From Pararhizobium qamdonense (GTDB lineage Bacteria; Pseudomonadota; Alphaproteobacteria; Rhizobiales; Rhizobiaceae): a stretch of 64,000 bases of DNA. The notes beneath the pieces are model-generated. The model saw nothing but the letters and a program-made list of their open reading frames with translations. It made no database searches and was not told where the DNA came from. The stretch is taken from NCBI RefSeq assembly GCF_029277445.1, contig NZ_CP119567.1, forward strand, positions 434,001 through 498,000, written 5' to 3'. How positions within the stretch are numbered: the first letter of the stretch is position 1; the number at the start of each line of letters is the position of its first letter. Position numbers and translations under genes: made by a program. Of the stretch, positions 34,827 to 43,527 are shown in pieces.

Positions 34827-35671
34827 TCGCCTCGCTTCTCTATGTTCCCGGCAACGCGCCCCGGTTTCTGGAAAAGGCCGGTACGCGCAAAGCCGATGTC
34901 GTGATCATCGATCTGGAGGACGCAGTGCCGGAAGGCGCCAAGACCGGAGCGCGTGAAGGCCTGGCAAAGTGGGTGCCGGAGATCAAACGCATCGGCTGTC
35001 AGGTTTTCGTTCGGGTCAATCAGTCGGACCGGATCATCGACGATTCCATTGCGGCGGCGCTTGCCGGTGCCGACGCGCTTTACATCCCCAAGGTCAACAG
35101 CGTGGACAGTCTCGTCCGGCTTGCTGAAAGCCTTGTCCCACATGAGCAAGGCCGTAGCCCGATCGCCTTCGTGCCCTTGATCGAGGACATGAAAGGCCTG
35201 TTTGAGGTGCGGGCCATCGCCCATGGGCCGCGTGTGACGGGACTGACATCCGGCGGAGAAGACCTCGCGACCGCGATGAACGCCAAGCCGATGCCGGAGG
35301 TTCTGCGCTATCCCAAGCTGATGATCCATTACGCAGCCAAGGAGGCCGGTATCCTGTCCTTCGGCATGCTGCGGACGACGGTCGATTTTGCCGACAAGGA
35401 TGCGCTTCGGGCAGCGGCGATTGAAGCGCGTGATTTCGGCTTCGATGGCGCGACCTGTATCCATCCCTCGGTCGTGCCGATCCTCAACGAATGTTTTTCC
35501 CCCACGCCGGAAGAGATCGCCTGGGCCCGAAAGGTCGTCGCGGCCAACGAGACAGAGGCCGCAGCCGGGCGCGGCGCTTTCATGCTCGACGGCAAATTCG
35601 TCGATGCGCCAATCGTGATGCGAGCAGCAAATCTTCTTGCCAGAGTTGAGAAAGGATGGGCTATCTCATGA
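34823..35671 (+). CDS. CitE-like CoA-ester lyase (HpcH/HpaI family)
   Basis: A 282-aa TIM-barrel protein of the citrate-lyase-beta/malyl-CoA-lyase type. SLLYVPGNAPRFLEKA starts it; DLEDAVPEGAK, FVRVNQ, PLIEDMKG and TSGGEDLATAM carry the conserved Arg and the Glu/Asp metal ligands. It has no citrate lyase partners nearby, so it is a stand-alone lyase for a 3-hydroxyacyl-CoA such as a malyl- or citramalyl-CoA. It overlaps both the CoA-transferase and the dehydrogenase genes. Confidence 0.88.
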   Translation: MIASLLYVPGNAPRFLEKAGTRKADVVIIDLEDAVPEGAKTGAREGLAKWVPEIKRIGCQVFVRVNQSDRIIDDSIAAALAGADALYIPKVNSVDSLVRLAESLVPHEQGRSPIAFVPLIEDMKGLFEVRAIAHGPRVTGLTSGGEDLATAMNAKPMPEVLRYPKLMIHYAAKEAGILSFGMLRTTVDFADKDALRAAAIEARDFGFDGATCIHPSVVPILNECFSPTPEEIAWARKVVAANETEAAAGRGAFMLDGKFVDAPIVMRAANLLARVEKGWAIS

Positions 35672-36684
35672 CCCATGACGTGATCCAGGGGGTGCAGCAC
35701 GGCCAGCGTGGCCGGCGAATCCTCGTCACCCATAACAAGATCGCTGAAAAAGCGATCCGGCTGCTGAACGAGCACGATGTCGATGTGTTCTTCTCACCGC
35801 CCTACGATCCGTCCGGCGTGGTCGCCAAACGCGCCGCCGACCTCGGGATCGACGGAATGATGGTGCGCCAAGGCCGCATCACGCAGGAGGTTATTGCTGC
35901 ATCGGCCAATCTGAAAGTGATCGCCAAGCATGGCGTCGGTATCGACAATGTCGATATCGCGGCGGCGGCGAAACTTGGCATTCCTGTGTTGAGGGCGATG
36001 GGTTCGAACTCCCGCGCTGTGGCGGAACACACGATCGCGCTGGCGTTGAGCCTCATCAAAGAAGTGCTGCCGCTCGACAAGGCGGTCAAGGCCGGCGAAT
36101 GGCCGAAACCGACCTTCACCGGCAAGGATTTCCTCGGCGCGACGATTGGCCTGATCGGCTATGGTGGGATCGGCCGCGAGACAGCCCGCATGGCGGAGGC
36201 GCTGGGCATGGAGGTGGTCGTTCACGATCCCTTCGCGCCGGGGGCGGCCGAGGCCGATGGCTTCGTGTCCGCAACGGACATCGACGCCATGCTGCCCTCG
36301 CTCGATATTCTCAGCATTCATTGCCCGCTGACGGCGGCAACACGCGACCTCATCGACGCGCGCCGTCTTGACCTGATGAAGAAAAGCGCGGTGCTCGTCA
36401 ACACGGCCCGGGGCGGGATCATCAACGAGGCGGCACTTGCCGGGGCGCTGGCCGCCGGAACAGTTGCGGGGGCAGCTTTGGACAGTTTCGCCACCGAGCC
36501 GCCCGCCGTCGATAGCCCGCTTTGGACTTTGAACACGCTGATCGCGACCCCGCATATCGGCGGCGTGACCTATGGCTCGGCCGAATCGATGGCCGTGATC
36601 GCCGCGCGGCACATCATTAGCGTTCTTGACGGCAATGCGCCGGACGAACACTCGATCGCCCATCCAACCGAACTCTCTGCCTGA
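35668..36684 (+). CDS. D-2-hydroxyacid dehydrogenase (NAD-dependent)
   Basis: A 338-aa protein of the phosphoglycerate/glyoxylate reductase family. The NAD loop GLIGYGGIGRETARMA is central; catalytic Arg is in NTARGG, Glu in FATEPP and His in ATPHIGG. The ATG at 35668 overlaps the previous stop as ATGA, preferred over one at 35656. It would interconvert a 2-oxoacid and a D-2-hydroxyacid within this pathway. Confidence 0.9.
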   Translation: MTHDVIQGVQHGQRGRRILVTHNKIAEKAIRLLNEHDVDVFFSPPYDPSGVVAKRAADLGIDGMMVRQGRITQEVIAASANLKVIAKHGVGIDNVDIAAAAKLGIPVLRAMGSNSRAVAEHTIALALSLIKEVLPLDKAVKAGEWPKPTFTGKDFLGATIGLIGYGGIGRETARMAEALGMEVVVHDPFAPGAAEADGFVSATDIDAMLPSLDILSIHCPLTAATRDLIDARRLDLMKKSAVLVNTARGGIINEAALAGALAAGTVAGAALDSFATEPPAVDSPLWTLNTLIATPHIGGVTYGSAESMAVIAARHIISVLDGNAPDEHSIAHPTELSA

Positions 36685-36691
36685 GGTATCC

Positions 36692-37369
36692 ATGACTTAC
36701 GGATTTCGCGTCAAACTGAACTGGGATCGCATCGAGCCGGCGCTTGTCGAATCCTTTCGCAGCCTCCCCGTGGCCAATGTCAGCGATTCCATGTCGCGTA
36801 TCTGCGCGCTCGGCACCGGAATGCGGCCGATGCATCGGTCGGGCAATCTCGCCGGTCCGGCGCTGACGGTGCGGACCCGTCCGGGCGACAACCTGATGCT
36901 GCACAAGGCGATCGACATGGCGCAGCCGGGCGACGTGATCGTCGTCGATGCGGCTGCGGACATGGCCAATTCCCTGATGGGCGAGCTGATGCTGGCCCAC
37001 GCCATCCGCCGCGGTGTGGCCGGCTTCGTACTCAACGGCGCGATCCGCGACGCCGAGGCATTTCTGGAACGTAACGTTCCCATCTTTGCGGTCGGCGTGA
37101 CCCATCGTGGTCCTTATCGGACGGGACCGGGAGAAATCGGCCTGCCGATCGCGATCAACGGCACTGTCATCGAACCAGGCGACCTCATCCTGGGCGATTT
37201 CGATGGCGTCGTGTGTGTCCCGAAGGCCGATGCGCCGGACATCCTGAAAGGCACCATCAAGAAACATGAGGCTGAAACGAAGCAGATGGCCGAAACAGAA
37301 GCCGGCACGCTCGCCCGGGAATGGGTCGATCAGGCGCTGAAAGAGGCAGGGTGCGAGTTTATCGCGTAG
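36692..37369 (+). CDS. RraA-family aldolase/decarboxylase (HMG/CHA aldolase-like)
   Basis: A 225-aa protein of the RraA/4-hydroxy-4-methyl-2-oxoglutarate aldolase family. The pattern GELMLAHAIRRGVAGFVLNGAIRDA contains the G-E-L and R-D residues used for the metal, pyruvate and catalysis in class II HMG/CHA aldolases. The presence of these residues argues for an enzyme rather than an RNase E inhibitor. It is the last gene of the operon, 7 bases after the dehydrogenase. It might cleave a 4-hydroxy-2-oxoacid to pyruvate or decarboxylate oxaloacetate. Confidence 0.85.
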   Translation: MTYGFRVKLNWDRIEPALVESFRSLPVANVSDSMSRICALGTGMRPMHRSGNLAGPALTVRTRPGDNLMLHKAIDMAQPGDVIVVDAAADMANSLMGELMLAHAIRRGVAGFVLNGAIRDAEAFLERNVPIFAVGVTHRGPYRTGPGEIGLPIAINGTVIEPGDLILGDFDGVVCVPKADAPDILKGTIKKHEAETKQMAETEAGTLAREWVDQALKEAGCEFIA

Positions 37370-37883
37370 CGCATGGAAAGAGCGCGATAAATTGGCCAAT
37401 GTAGCCGAGAGGAAACTACGGCTTTTTGTACCGGGCGCGTTTGAGGAAGAAGAACGGGACCGATTTTTATCGGGCTTGAAACCTTGGACAGGTGAACAAT
37501 TCGATGGCGGTCAAACGCCATCGACGCTGCGATTTACGATGCTCAATTTTCAGTTGAGGTCGTGGACGTTTTTCCAACCTTTGCTTTGGTTGGCTTGAAG
37601 ATAGTCGTGAGTGACATCGACGGACAATGCTTGGATTTGGATGCAGGCAGACCAACACCAACGGTATCTTCGCCCTAAACGTGTAGTTCGACAGATAGAT
37701 GGGTAGATCGGTTAGGTTTGACCGGGGTAACCTAACCATCTGTTGGGAGTGACGGTGGTATCTACTCACCGCAGCAGCGAATGACAGTGTCTGATAAACT
37801 ATTGATGATAGGCCAAAAAATCGGCGTAAGCACGGTCCAGGCGCTCTCTTTAGTTCCATAATGCTGATTACGTGATTTGAGCG
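37370..37883. other. 514-base gap before the insertion sequence
   Basis: No gene is recognised. A plus-strand frame around 37500-37677 reads smoothly (YDAQFSVEVVDVFPTFALV, then KIVVSDIDGQCLDLDAG) but has no start signal and no family I can name; it may be a gene remnant. No terminator with a clear T-run was found after the RraA-like gene. Confidence 0.5.
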
Positions 37884-37932
37884 TGTAGCCGCAAAGTTGA
37901 AGTGTCCTGTTTCTGCAAAGTTAGAGTGTCAC
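37884..37932 (+). repeat. Left terminal inverted repeat of the IS
   Basis: This 49-bp end pairs with 39502-39551. The outer 24 bases match at 18 positions, and the inner GCAAAGTTA-x-A-x-TGTCAC segment matches closely. Confidence 0.7.
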
Positions 37933-37965
37933 ACTCCCCGCGTTTGATAACGCGGAGACGAGCAG

Positions 37966-39339
37966 ATGGGATTGATAGCGATGAGCGAGCGCGATCTGCA
38001 GCGGATCGAGGTTTTGTCGAAGGTTGTTGCCGGCCGGATGACGTTGGTATCGGCGGCACATGTGCTTGATCTGAGCGAGCGCCAGATCCGCCGGCTGCTG
38101 GAGCGTATGCGCACTGGTGGTGCGGCGTCGATCCGGCACAAGGCGATCGGCCGGCCGTCGAACAACCGGATCAGCGACGGTGTCCGGGATTATGCGATGA
38201 CGCTGGTTCGCGAACGCTATGCGGATTTCGGACCGACCTTGGCGGCGGAGAAGCTTGCCGAGCGGGATGGTTTGCATGTGTCGCGCGAGACGCTGCGCGG
38301 CTGGATGTCTGAGGCCGGACTGTGGCTGTCGCGCAAGCAGCGGCGGACGTTCCATCAGCCGCGGCGGCGGCGTGAAGCCTATGGCGAGCTGGTGCAGATC
38401 GACGGGTCGGCGCATCGCTGGTTTGAGGATCGCGGACCGCCGTGCTCGCTGCTGGTGTTCGTCGATGATGCGACCGGCAGGTTGATGCAGTTGCGCTTTG
38501 TGCGCTCGGAAAGTGCCTTTACCTATTTCGAGGCACTGGAGCTCTATCTGCAGGATCACGGTGCGCCGATTGCTTTTTATTCCGACAAGCATTCGGTATT
38601 CCGGGTGGCGAAGAAGGATGCCAAGGGCGGCCAGGGCATGACCCAGTTCGGGCGTGCGCTGTGTGAGCTAAACATCGAGATTCTCTGCGCAAATTCCAGC
38701 CAGGCCAAGGGTCGTGTCGAGCGCATGAACCGGACGCTGCAGGACCGTCTGGTCAAGGAGTTGCGGCTTTCCGGCATCGACAGCATGGAGGCTGGCAATG
38801 CGTTCTTGCCGGGCTTCATGGAGAACTACAACGCGCGTTTTGCAATCGTCCCTGCCCGACCCGATGATTTGCACCGGCCGCTGAATCTGGTGCCGGATCG
38901 ATTGGCCAAGATCCTGTGCAAGCGCGAGCAGCGTTATGTCGGATCGCAGCTGACGTTTTCGTTTGAACGCAAGCGGATCATGCTGGAGGAGACCGAGATG
39001 ACGTGTGGGCTGGTGGGCCGCTACGTCGAGACCTATGCCTATGCGGATGGGCGGCTCGATGTGCGCTGGAAGGGACATTCCCTACCCTATACGGTGTTCG
39101 ACAAGGACCAACGGGTAACGCATGCGGCAATTACCGAGAACAAGCGGCTCGGCGAAGTGCTGGCCTATGTCAAAGAGCGCCAGGACCAGAAGGTAACGCC
39201 GGCCGTGAAGACAAATAGCGACAAGAACGGCTACAAGCCGACAGGTCGCAAACCCGGAAGACGCACGGATTCCATGAACGATCCGGCAGTCATTGCGCGA
39301 CGTGAGAAGGCCCTGTTGCGGCAGCAAGCTGCCGAGTGA
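37966..39339 (+). CDS. ISNCY-family transposase
   Basis: A 457-aa DDE transposase. The N-terminal helix-turn-helix contains LSERQIRRLLERMRTGG. The catalytic triad is Asp in QIDGSAHRWF, Asp in FYSDKHSVFR and Glu in KGRVERMNRTLQDRLVKE. The C-terminus is basic. GGAG precedes the ATG at 37966. The gene is full length and unbroken, so the element may be active. Confidence 0.9.
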   Translation: MGLIAMSERDLQRIEVLSKVVAGRMTLVSAAHVLDLSERQIRRLLERMRTGGAASIRHKAIGRPSNNRISDGVRDYAMTLVRERYADFGPTLAAEKLAERDGLHVSRETLRGWMSEAGLWLSRKQRRTFHQPRRRREAYGELVQIDGSAHRWFEDRGPPCSLLVFVDDATGRLMQLRFVRSESAFTYFEALELYLQDHGAPIAFYSDKHSVFRVAKKDAKGGQGMTQFGRALCELNIEILCANSSQAKGRVERMNRTLQDRLVKELRLSGIDSMEAGNAFLPGFMENYNARFAIVPARPDDLHRPLNLVPDRLAKILCKREQRYVGSQLTFSFERKRIMLEETEMTCGLVGRYVETYAYADGRLDVRWKGHSLPYTVFDKDQRVTHAAITENKRLGEVLAYVKERQDQKVTPAVKTNSDKNGYKPTGRKPGRRTDSMNDPAVIARREKALLRQQAAE

Positions 39340-39501
39340 ATGACCGATCGGATCGTCTTAAAGCTAAAGCCGAAGGGCAGCGTCTCACCCGCCCCCGCCC
39401 TTCCCTTGCAACCCGGCCCAGCCGGTCCGGTCGGGGGCTTGCCTCAGCACACCTGGACATACCGAGCGTCGCATTTCTAAACGGATGCAGATGCGCCCAA
39501 A

Positions 39502-39551
39502 GTGACATTTTAACTTTGCACACAAACGGACATTTCAATCCTGCCGCCACA
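39502..39551 (-). repeat. Right terminal inverted repeat of the IS
   Basis: This 50-bp end is the inverted partner of 37884-37932, with one extra base relative to it. Confidence 0.7.
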
Positions 39552-39656
39552 GAGCGTGTAGCCGGGTGGGTTCAAGGGTGAAGTGCAACATGCCACAAAT
39601 GGTGGCGGCAGTTTCAATAGGCCGCGCCTCCATGATCCCCCCGGAATATTTGAGCA

Positions 39657-39685
39657 TTGCATCGCCGCAAAAATCCGGTTTATAA
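39657..39685 (+). promoter_or_regulatory. Predicted sigma-70-type promoter upstream of the SulP gene
   Basis: TTGCAT (39657-39662) and TTATAA (39680-39685) are separated by 17 bases. It lies 105 bases right of the IS and 140 before the SulP ATG. Confidence 0.4.
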
Positions 39686-39825
39686 GTCCTGCAATCACCA
39701 CGGACCCGGTGGAATTCCGGGTGGCTCTTCTGGCCGCCGATCCGCCAGACAACGCAAAACCTGCATGCCGATTTGAGAGCCGCTTTCGAAAAGCGCGCCG
39801 GTCATGCTTTGCGAGACTGTATCCC

Positions 39826-41292
39826 ATGCAATTATCCTCCATCCGCCGGGATTGGTCCGCCAATCCCTTACGCGACATGCTTGCAGGCGCTGTTGCGACC
39901 TTTGCGCTGATCCCGGAAGTCATTGCCTTTTCCTTTGTGGCGGGGGTCGATCCGCAGGTTGGTTTGTTTGCGTCCTTTGTCATCGGTATCGTCATCGCCT
40001 TTACCGGCGGGCGGCCAGCGATGATTTCTGCGGCGGCAGGGTCGGTCGCGCTTGTTGCGGCGCCGCTGGTGCATGTGCACGGGCTGCACTATCTGTTTGC
40101 AGCCGGTCTTCTGGCGGGCATGATCCAGATCCTCTTCGGGGTGTTGCGGCTTGGCGTGCTCATGCGGTTCGTGTCAAATTCCGTGCGGACCGGCTTCGTC
40201 AATGCCCTGGCCATCCTGATCTTTGCGGCTCAGCTTCCGCATATTATCGGTGGCGACTGGATTTCCTATGCGATGCTGGCTGCCGGTCTGGCCGTGATCT
40301 ATCTTGTGCCAAGGATCACCACGGTCATCCCCTCGCCGCTGATCTGCATCCTTGTTCTGACGGTTGCGTCGATCACGCTGGACCTTCCGGTTATGACCGT
40401 GGCGGACCTTGGGAAGCTGCCGGATACGCTGCCGGTTTTCGGCTGGCCGCAAGTGCCTCTGACCTGGGAAACACTCACCATCATCGCCGGACCTGCCCTT
40501 GCCATCGCCATGGTCGGCCTGCTCGAATCCATGATGACGGCCAGCGTCGTCGATGACCTGACGGCGACCACAAGTTCGAAGAACAGGGAATGCACCGGTC
40601 TTGGCATCGCCAATTCCGCAGCCAGCCTGTTTGGCGGGATTGCCGGGTGCGGAATGATCGGCCAGACGGTCAGCAACGTCAAATATGGCGGACGCGGCCG
40701 TCTCTCCACCCTGTTTGCGGGCGCGTTCCTGCTGATCCTGATGGTGCTGCTGAAGCCATGGGTTTCGCAGGTTCCCGTCGCTGCACTGGTGGCCATCATG
40801 GTGATGGTGTCGATCGACACGTTCAACTGGTCGTCGCTGCGCTCGGTGGTTGTTCACCCGAAGATGTCGAGCGCCGTGATGGTGGCGACCGTCATCGTCA
40901 CGGTGTTCAGTTCCAACCTGGCACTAGGCGTCACGGTCGGCGTGCTCCTGAGCGGCGTCTTCTTCACGTTCAAGGTTGCCCGGTTGTTGCGCGTCGAAAC
41001 CGGGATCGATGCGCAGGCTCGCCGTATCAGCTACCGCGTGTCCGGCCAGGTCTTCTTCGCGTCCGCCGATATTTTCATCGAGGCTTTTGATATTCAGGAA
41101 GCGGAGAGGATGACGGTTTTGATCGATGTGTCGGACGCGTATTTCTGGGACATCACCGCCGTCGCCGCACTCGACAAGGTGGTGCAGCGGTTCAAGCTGC
41201 ATGATATTGCCGTTGAAGTCGCCGGTCTCAATCAGGCAAGTTCGGCGCTTATCGGCAGCCTCGACGGGGGTATGGAGCCGAAGCTGGCTTGA
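39826..41292 (+). CDS. SulP-family anion transporter with STAS domain
   Basis: A 488-aa inner-membrane transporter. Residues about 15-370 hold 11-12 hydrophobic segments with SulP features (NPLRDMLAGAVATFALIPE, GGRPAMISAAAGSVALV, NSAASLFGGIAGCGMIGQT). The last 90 residues are a STAS domain (VLIDVSDAYFWDITAVAALDKV). Substrate could be sulfate, bicarbonate or a dicarboxylate. The ATG at 39826 was chosen because the frame upstream is not family-like. The ribosome site is weak. Confidence 0.88.
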   Translation: MQLSSIRRDWSANPLRDMLAGAVATFALIPEVIAFSFVAGVDPQVGLFASFVIGIVIAFTGGRPAMISAAAGSVALVAAPLVHVHGLHYLFAAGLLAGMIQILFGVLRLGVLMRFVSNSVRTGFVNALAILIFAAQLPHIIGGDWISYAMLAAGLAVIYLVPRITTVIPSPLICILVLTVASITLDLPVMTVADLGKLPDTLPVFGWPQVPLTWETLTIIAGPALAIAMVGLLESMMTASVVDDLTATTSSKNRECTGLGIANSAASLFGGIAGCGMIGQTVSNVKYGGRGRLSTLFAGAFLLILMVLLKPWVSQVPVAALVAIMVMVSIDTFNWSSLRSVVVHPKMSSAVMVATVIVTVFSSNLALGVTVGVLLSGVFFTFKVARLLRVETGIDAQARRISYRVSGQVFFASADIFIEAFDIQEAERMTVLIDVSDAYFWDITAVAALDKVVQRFKLHDIAVEVAGLNQASSALIGSLDGGMEPKLA

Positions 41293-41298
41293 AACACG

Positions 41299-41315
41299 TG
41301 GGGGACATTCCCCCA
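41299..41315 (+). terminator. Hairpin after the SulP gene
   Basis: TGGGGGA/TCCCCCA is a perfect 7-bp stem with a 3-base loop, just after the stop codon. No T-run follows, so termination is uncertain. Confidence 0.35.
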
Positions 41316-41447
41316 TGGTTGCAGTGCGTACCTCTGCAGATTTCCAAGCGTCCCTGAAGCTTGAAAGTTAGGGCGGCTCTCGCTAAAGCGTCTCTTCCAG
41401 CGTATCCATTCTTGCCGAGAAGAGGCCTCTGCCTCCATAAAGGTCCC

Positions 41448-42056
41448 ATGACACTTGATTCGAAAATATTCGTTGGCCTGAAATCCACGCGTAAAAAGCA
41501 GGCGCCCGAGAGCGAGCCCACCGGCCCGAAATGCCAATGGGACGGCTGCGACAAGAAAGGCACGCATCGTGCGCCGGTCGGGCGGGATGCGGAAGGCCTG
41601 TATCTGCTGTTCTGTCTTGAGCACGTGAAGGAATACAACAAGGGATATAATTTCGCCACCGGCCTGTCTGACGCCGACATCGCACGCTACCAGCGGGAAG
41701 CGACCACGGGCGGGCGCCCGACATGGGGGACCAGCGTCAACCAGGCGAGCGAAATCCCGATCCCGTCCACGGTCCGCTCCGGATCGGCAAAAGCATTGAA
41801 CGCGCGCAAAAATGCAGCGCAGCGCCAGGCGCAAAAGGCCAATCTCCAGGTGCGCAAGCTCAAGGTTCTCGAAGCCAAGGCATTCGAAACACTCGGTCTT
41901 TCACACGATGCGACAGCCGAGGAGATCAAGACCCGCTACAAGGAACGGCTGAAAATGCATCATCCCGATGCCAATCAGGGAAACCGGACCTCGGAAGACG
42001 AACTTCGCGCCTCCATCGAGGCGCACAAGATCCTGAAGCTGAACGGCTTCTGTTGA
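41448..42056 (+). CDS. J-domain (DnaJ-like) protein
   Basis: A 202-aa protein. A Cys/His segment near the N-terminus (CQWDGCDKKGTH, then FCLEHVKEYN) may bind zinc. The C-terminal 60 residues are a J domain with AFETLGLSHDATAEEIKTRY and the HPD tripeptide in KMHHPDANQGN, which stimulates DnaK. The middle is Ala/Lys rich. AAGG precedes the ATG at 41448. Such short J-domain proteins are common in Rhizobiales; the client is unknown. Confidence 0.87.
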   Translation: MTLDSKIFVGLKSTRKKQAPESEPTGPKCQWDGCDKKGTHRAPVGRDAEGLYLLFCLEHVKEYNKGYNFATGLSDADIARYQREATTGGRPTWGTSVNQASEIPIPSTVRSGSAKALNARKNAAQRQAQKANLQVRKLKVLEAKAFETLGLSHDATAEEIKTRYKERLKMHHPDANQGNRTSEDELRASIEAHKILKLNGFC

Positions 42057-42177
42057 TAGCTCCGTCCAGGGCGCTCTGGATGGACATGTCGTCTCACGCA
42101 TGAAACTGAAGAAATCGAAGTTCTGCTGAAAGAAAACCTTTGAGCAAAATTCCGACCCGCCCGCTCCGTACGAGGCT

Positions 42178-43443
42178 CTAAATCCAGGAATGCAGCGGCG
42201 GCTGGATGTCGTTGAGATAGAACTGGCCGATCGCGTGCAGTTTCCAGCGCACGGGATCGTGCAGCGTGTGCGTGCGCGCGTCGCGCCAGAAACGGTCGAG
42301 ATTGTGCACGCCCAGCGTCGAGCGCGTTCCGGCAAGTTCGAACAGCTTGGATGAGGCAAGCAGCGCAATATCCGTGCTCAGCACCTTGGCTTCGGCAACC
42401 GCGATCTTGGCCAGCCCGATCGTTTCCTCGTTGACATCAGCGATCGTGGCATCGAGTTGCAGACCGGCGCGCTCCAACAGGGCCTCGGAGGCATGCAGCT
42501 TGATCTTCAGATCGCCGATCGCCGCGATCGTATAGGGATCGTCCGAGGCGCGCGCTTGGCCGCTATCGATCCATGGACGGGCATGGTTGCGAACGAGGTC
42601 TATGGTCGCTTCGATAGCGCCTCTGGCGATGCCCGCATCGATGGCCGCGTGGATCAGCTGGCTCTGCGGTCCGACAGCGCTTGGATGTTCATAAACGATA
42701 TGCGCCGGCAGGACACGCGCGGCATCGACGAGGACATTGTCGAGAATGACCGTGCCGCTCGCAGTCGTCCGCTGCCCAAAGGCGGACCAGTCGTTGACAA
42801 CCGTGAGGCCGGGTGCATCGCGGTCGGCGACGGCGACCACCACATGCCCGTCCTCATCAAGCGCGACGATGGGGACCAGATGGGCAAACAGCGCCCCGGT
42901 CGAATAGAATTTCTGGCCTTGGACGGTATAGCCGTCGCCATGCGCCTTCAAGGTCGTCTCGAAGGCCTCGACATTCTTGCCCTTGAATTCCGAAAACGCA
43001 TTGCCGAGCCGCTGCCCGGCCAGCACCTTGCCGAAAAGATCGCGTTTCTGCGCCTCGCTTCCGGTCAACCGGATGACATCGATGATTTCGAAGCTGTTCT
43101 GGGCGATCTGGGTCAAGGAGGGATCGCCGGATGCCAGCGTCGCAAAGACCTTGGCAAGTGTGATCTGGGATACGCCCGCGCCGCCATATGCCTTGGGAAT
43201 GGTGATGCCCCAAAGCCCGCTTTGCGAAAACAGATCGACCTCGGCAAAAGGCAACCGCCGCTCGCGGTCCCGCTCGACCGCCTCGGCCGCAAACAGTGGC
43301 TTGAGCTGTGCTGCGACGGCAAGTGCCTCGGCATCGTCACGGATGACATGCGCCGCAACAGCCGGTTTTGCCGGAACCCATCCGGTGTCGCCCGGCAGCA
43401 GGGGCGTTGGGAGAATGGCTGCGGCAGTGGCAGAGTGACTCAT
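42178..43443 (-). CDS. sfnB: SfnB-like acyl-CoA dehydrogenase-fold flavoenzyme
   Basis: A 421-aa flavin-dependent protein of the SfnB/DszC group, related to acyl-CoA dehydrogenases. LWGITIPKAYGGAGVSQITLAKV, FYSTGALFAHL and the C-terminal HNLDRFWRDARTHTLHDPVRWK are family landmarks. These enzymes oxygenate or desulfurise organosulfur compounds using reduced flavin. It is the last gene of the sulfur-scavenging operon, 84 bases after the MetQ-like gene. The precise substrate is not known. Confidence 0.83.
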   Translation of the reverse strand: MSHSATAAAILPTPLLPGDTGWVPAKPAVAAHVIRDDAEALAVAAQLKPLFAAEAVERDRERRLPFAEVDLFSQSGLWGITIPKAYGGAGVSQITLAKVFATLASGDPSLTQIAQNSFEIIDVIRLTGSEAQKRDLFGKVLAGQRLGNAFSEFKGKNVEAFETTLKAHGDGYTVQGQKFYSTGALFAHLVPIVALDEDGHVVVAVADRDAPGLTVVNDWSAFGQRTTASGTVILDNVLVDAARVLPAHIVYEHPSAVGPQSQLIHAAIDAGIARGAIEATIDLVRNHARPWIDSGQARASDDPYTIAAIGDLKIKLHASEALLERAGLQLDATIADVNEETIGLAKIAVAEAKVLSTDIALLASSKLFELAGTRSTLGVHNLDRFWRDARTHTLHDPVRWKLHAIGQFYLNDIQPPLHSWI

Positions 43444-43527
43444 GGAAAACCGTCTTTGGCTGGTGTTGCATCGTGAAAACCCTGGCGGAGCCAGAAGCAC
43501 CGCCAGGGTTCGGAAGGCCGCGTGAAA

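Larger units (their letters stand above)
37884..39551 (+). mobile_element. ISNCY-type insertion sequence
   Basis: A 1668-bp element with one transposase gene. The ends are imperfect inverted repeats of about 49-50 bp: left starts TGTAGCCGCAAAGTTGAAG (37884-37932), right, read inward, starts TGTGGCGGCAGGATTGAAA (39502-39551). Inside each, a GCAAAGTT-x-x-A-x-TGTC motif is seen, and at the left end it is repeated in tandem, as expected of transposase sites. GAGCG flanks both sides (37879-37883, 39552-39556) as a likely target duplication. The flank match actually runs 13 bp, into the left end. Confidence 0.8.

Noticed and set aside
37392..37859. Small open frames on both strands between the RraA-like gene and the IS
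   Set aside because: No ribosome sites, no recognisable family; listed only as an unexplained gap.
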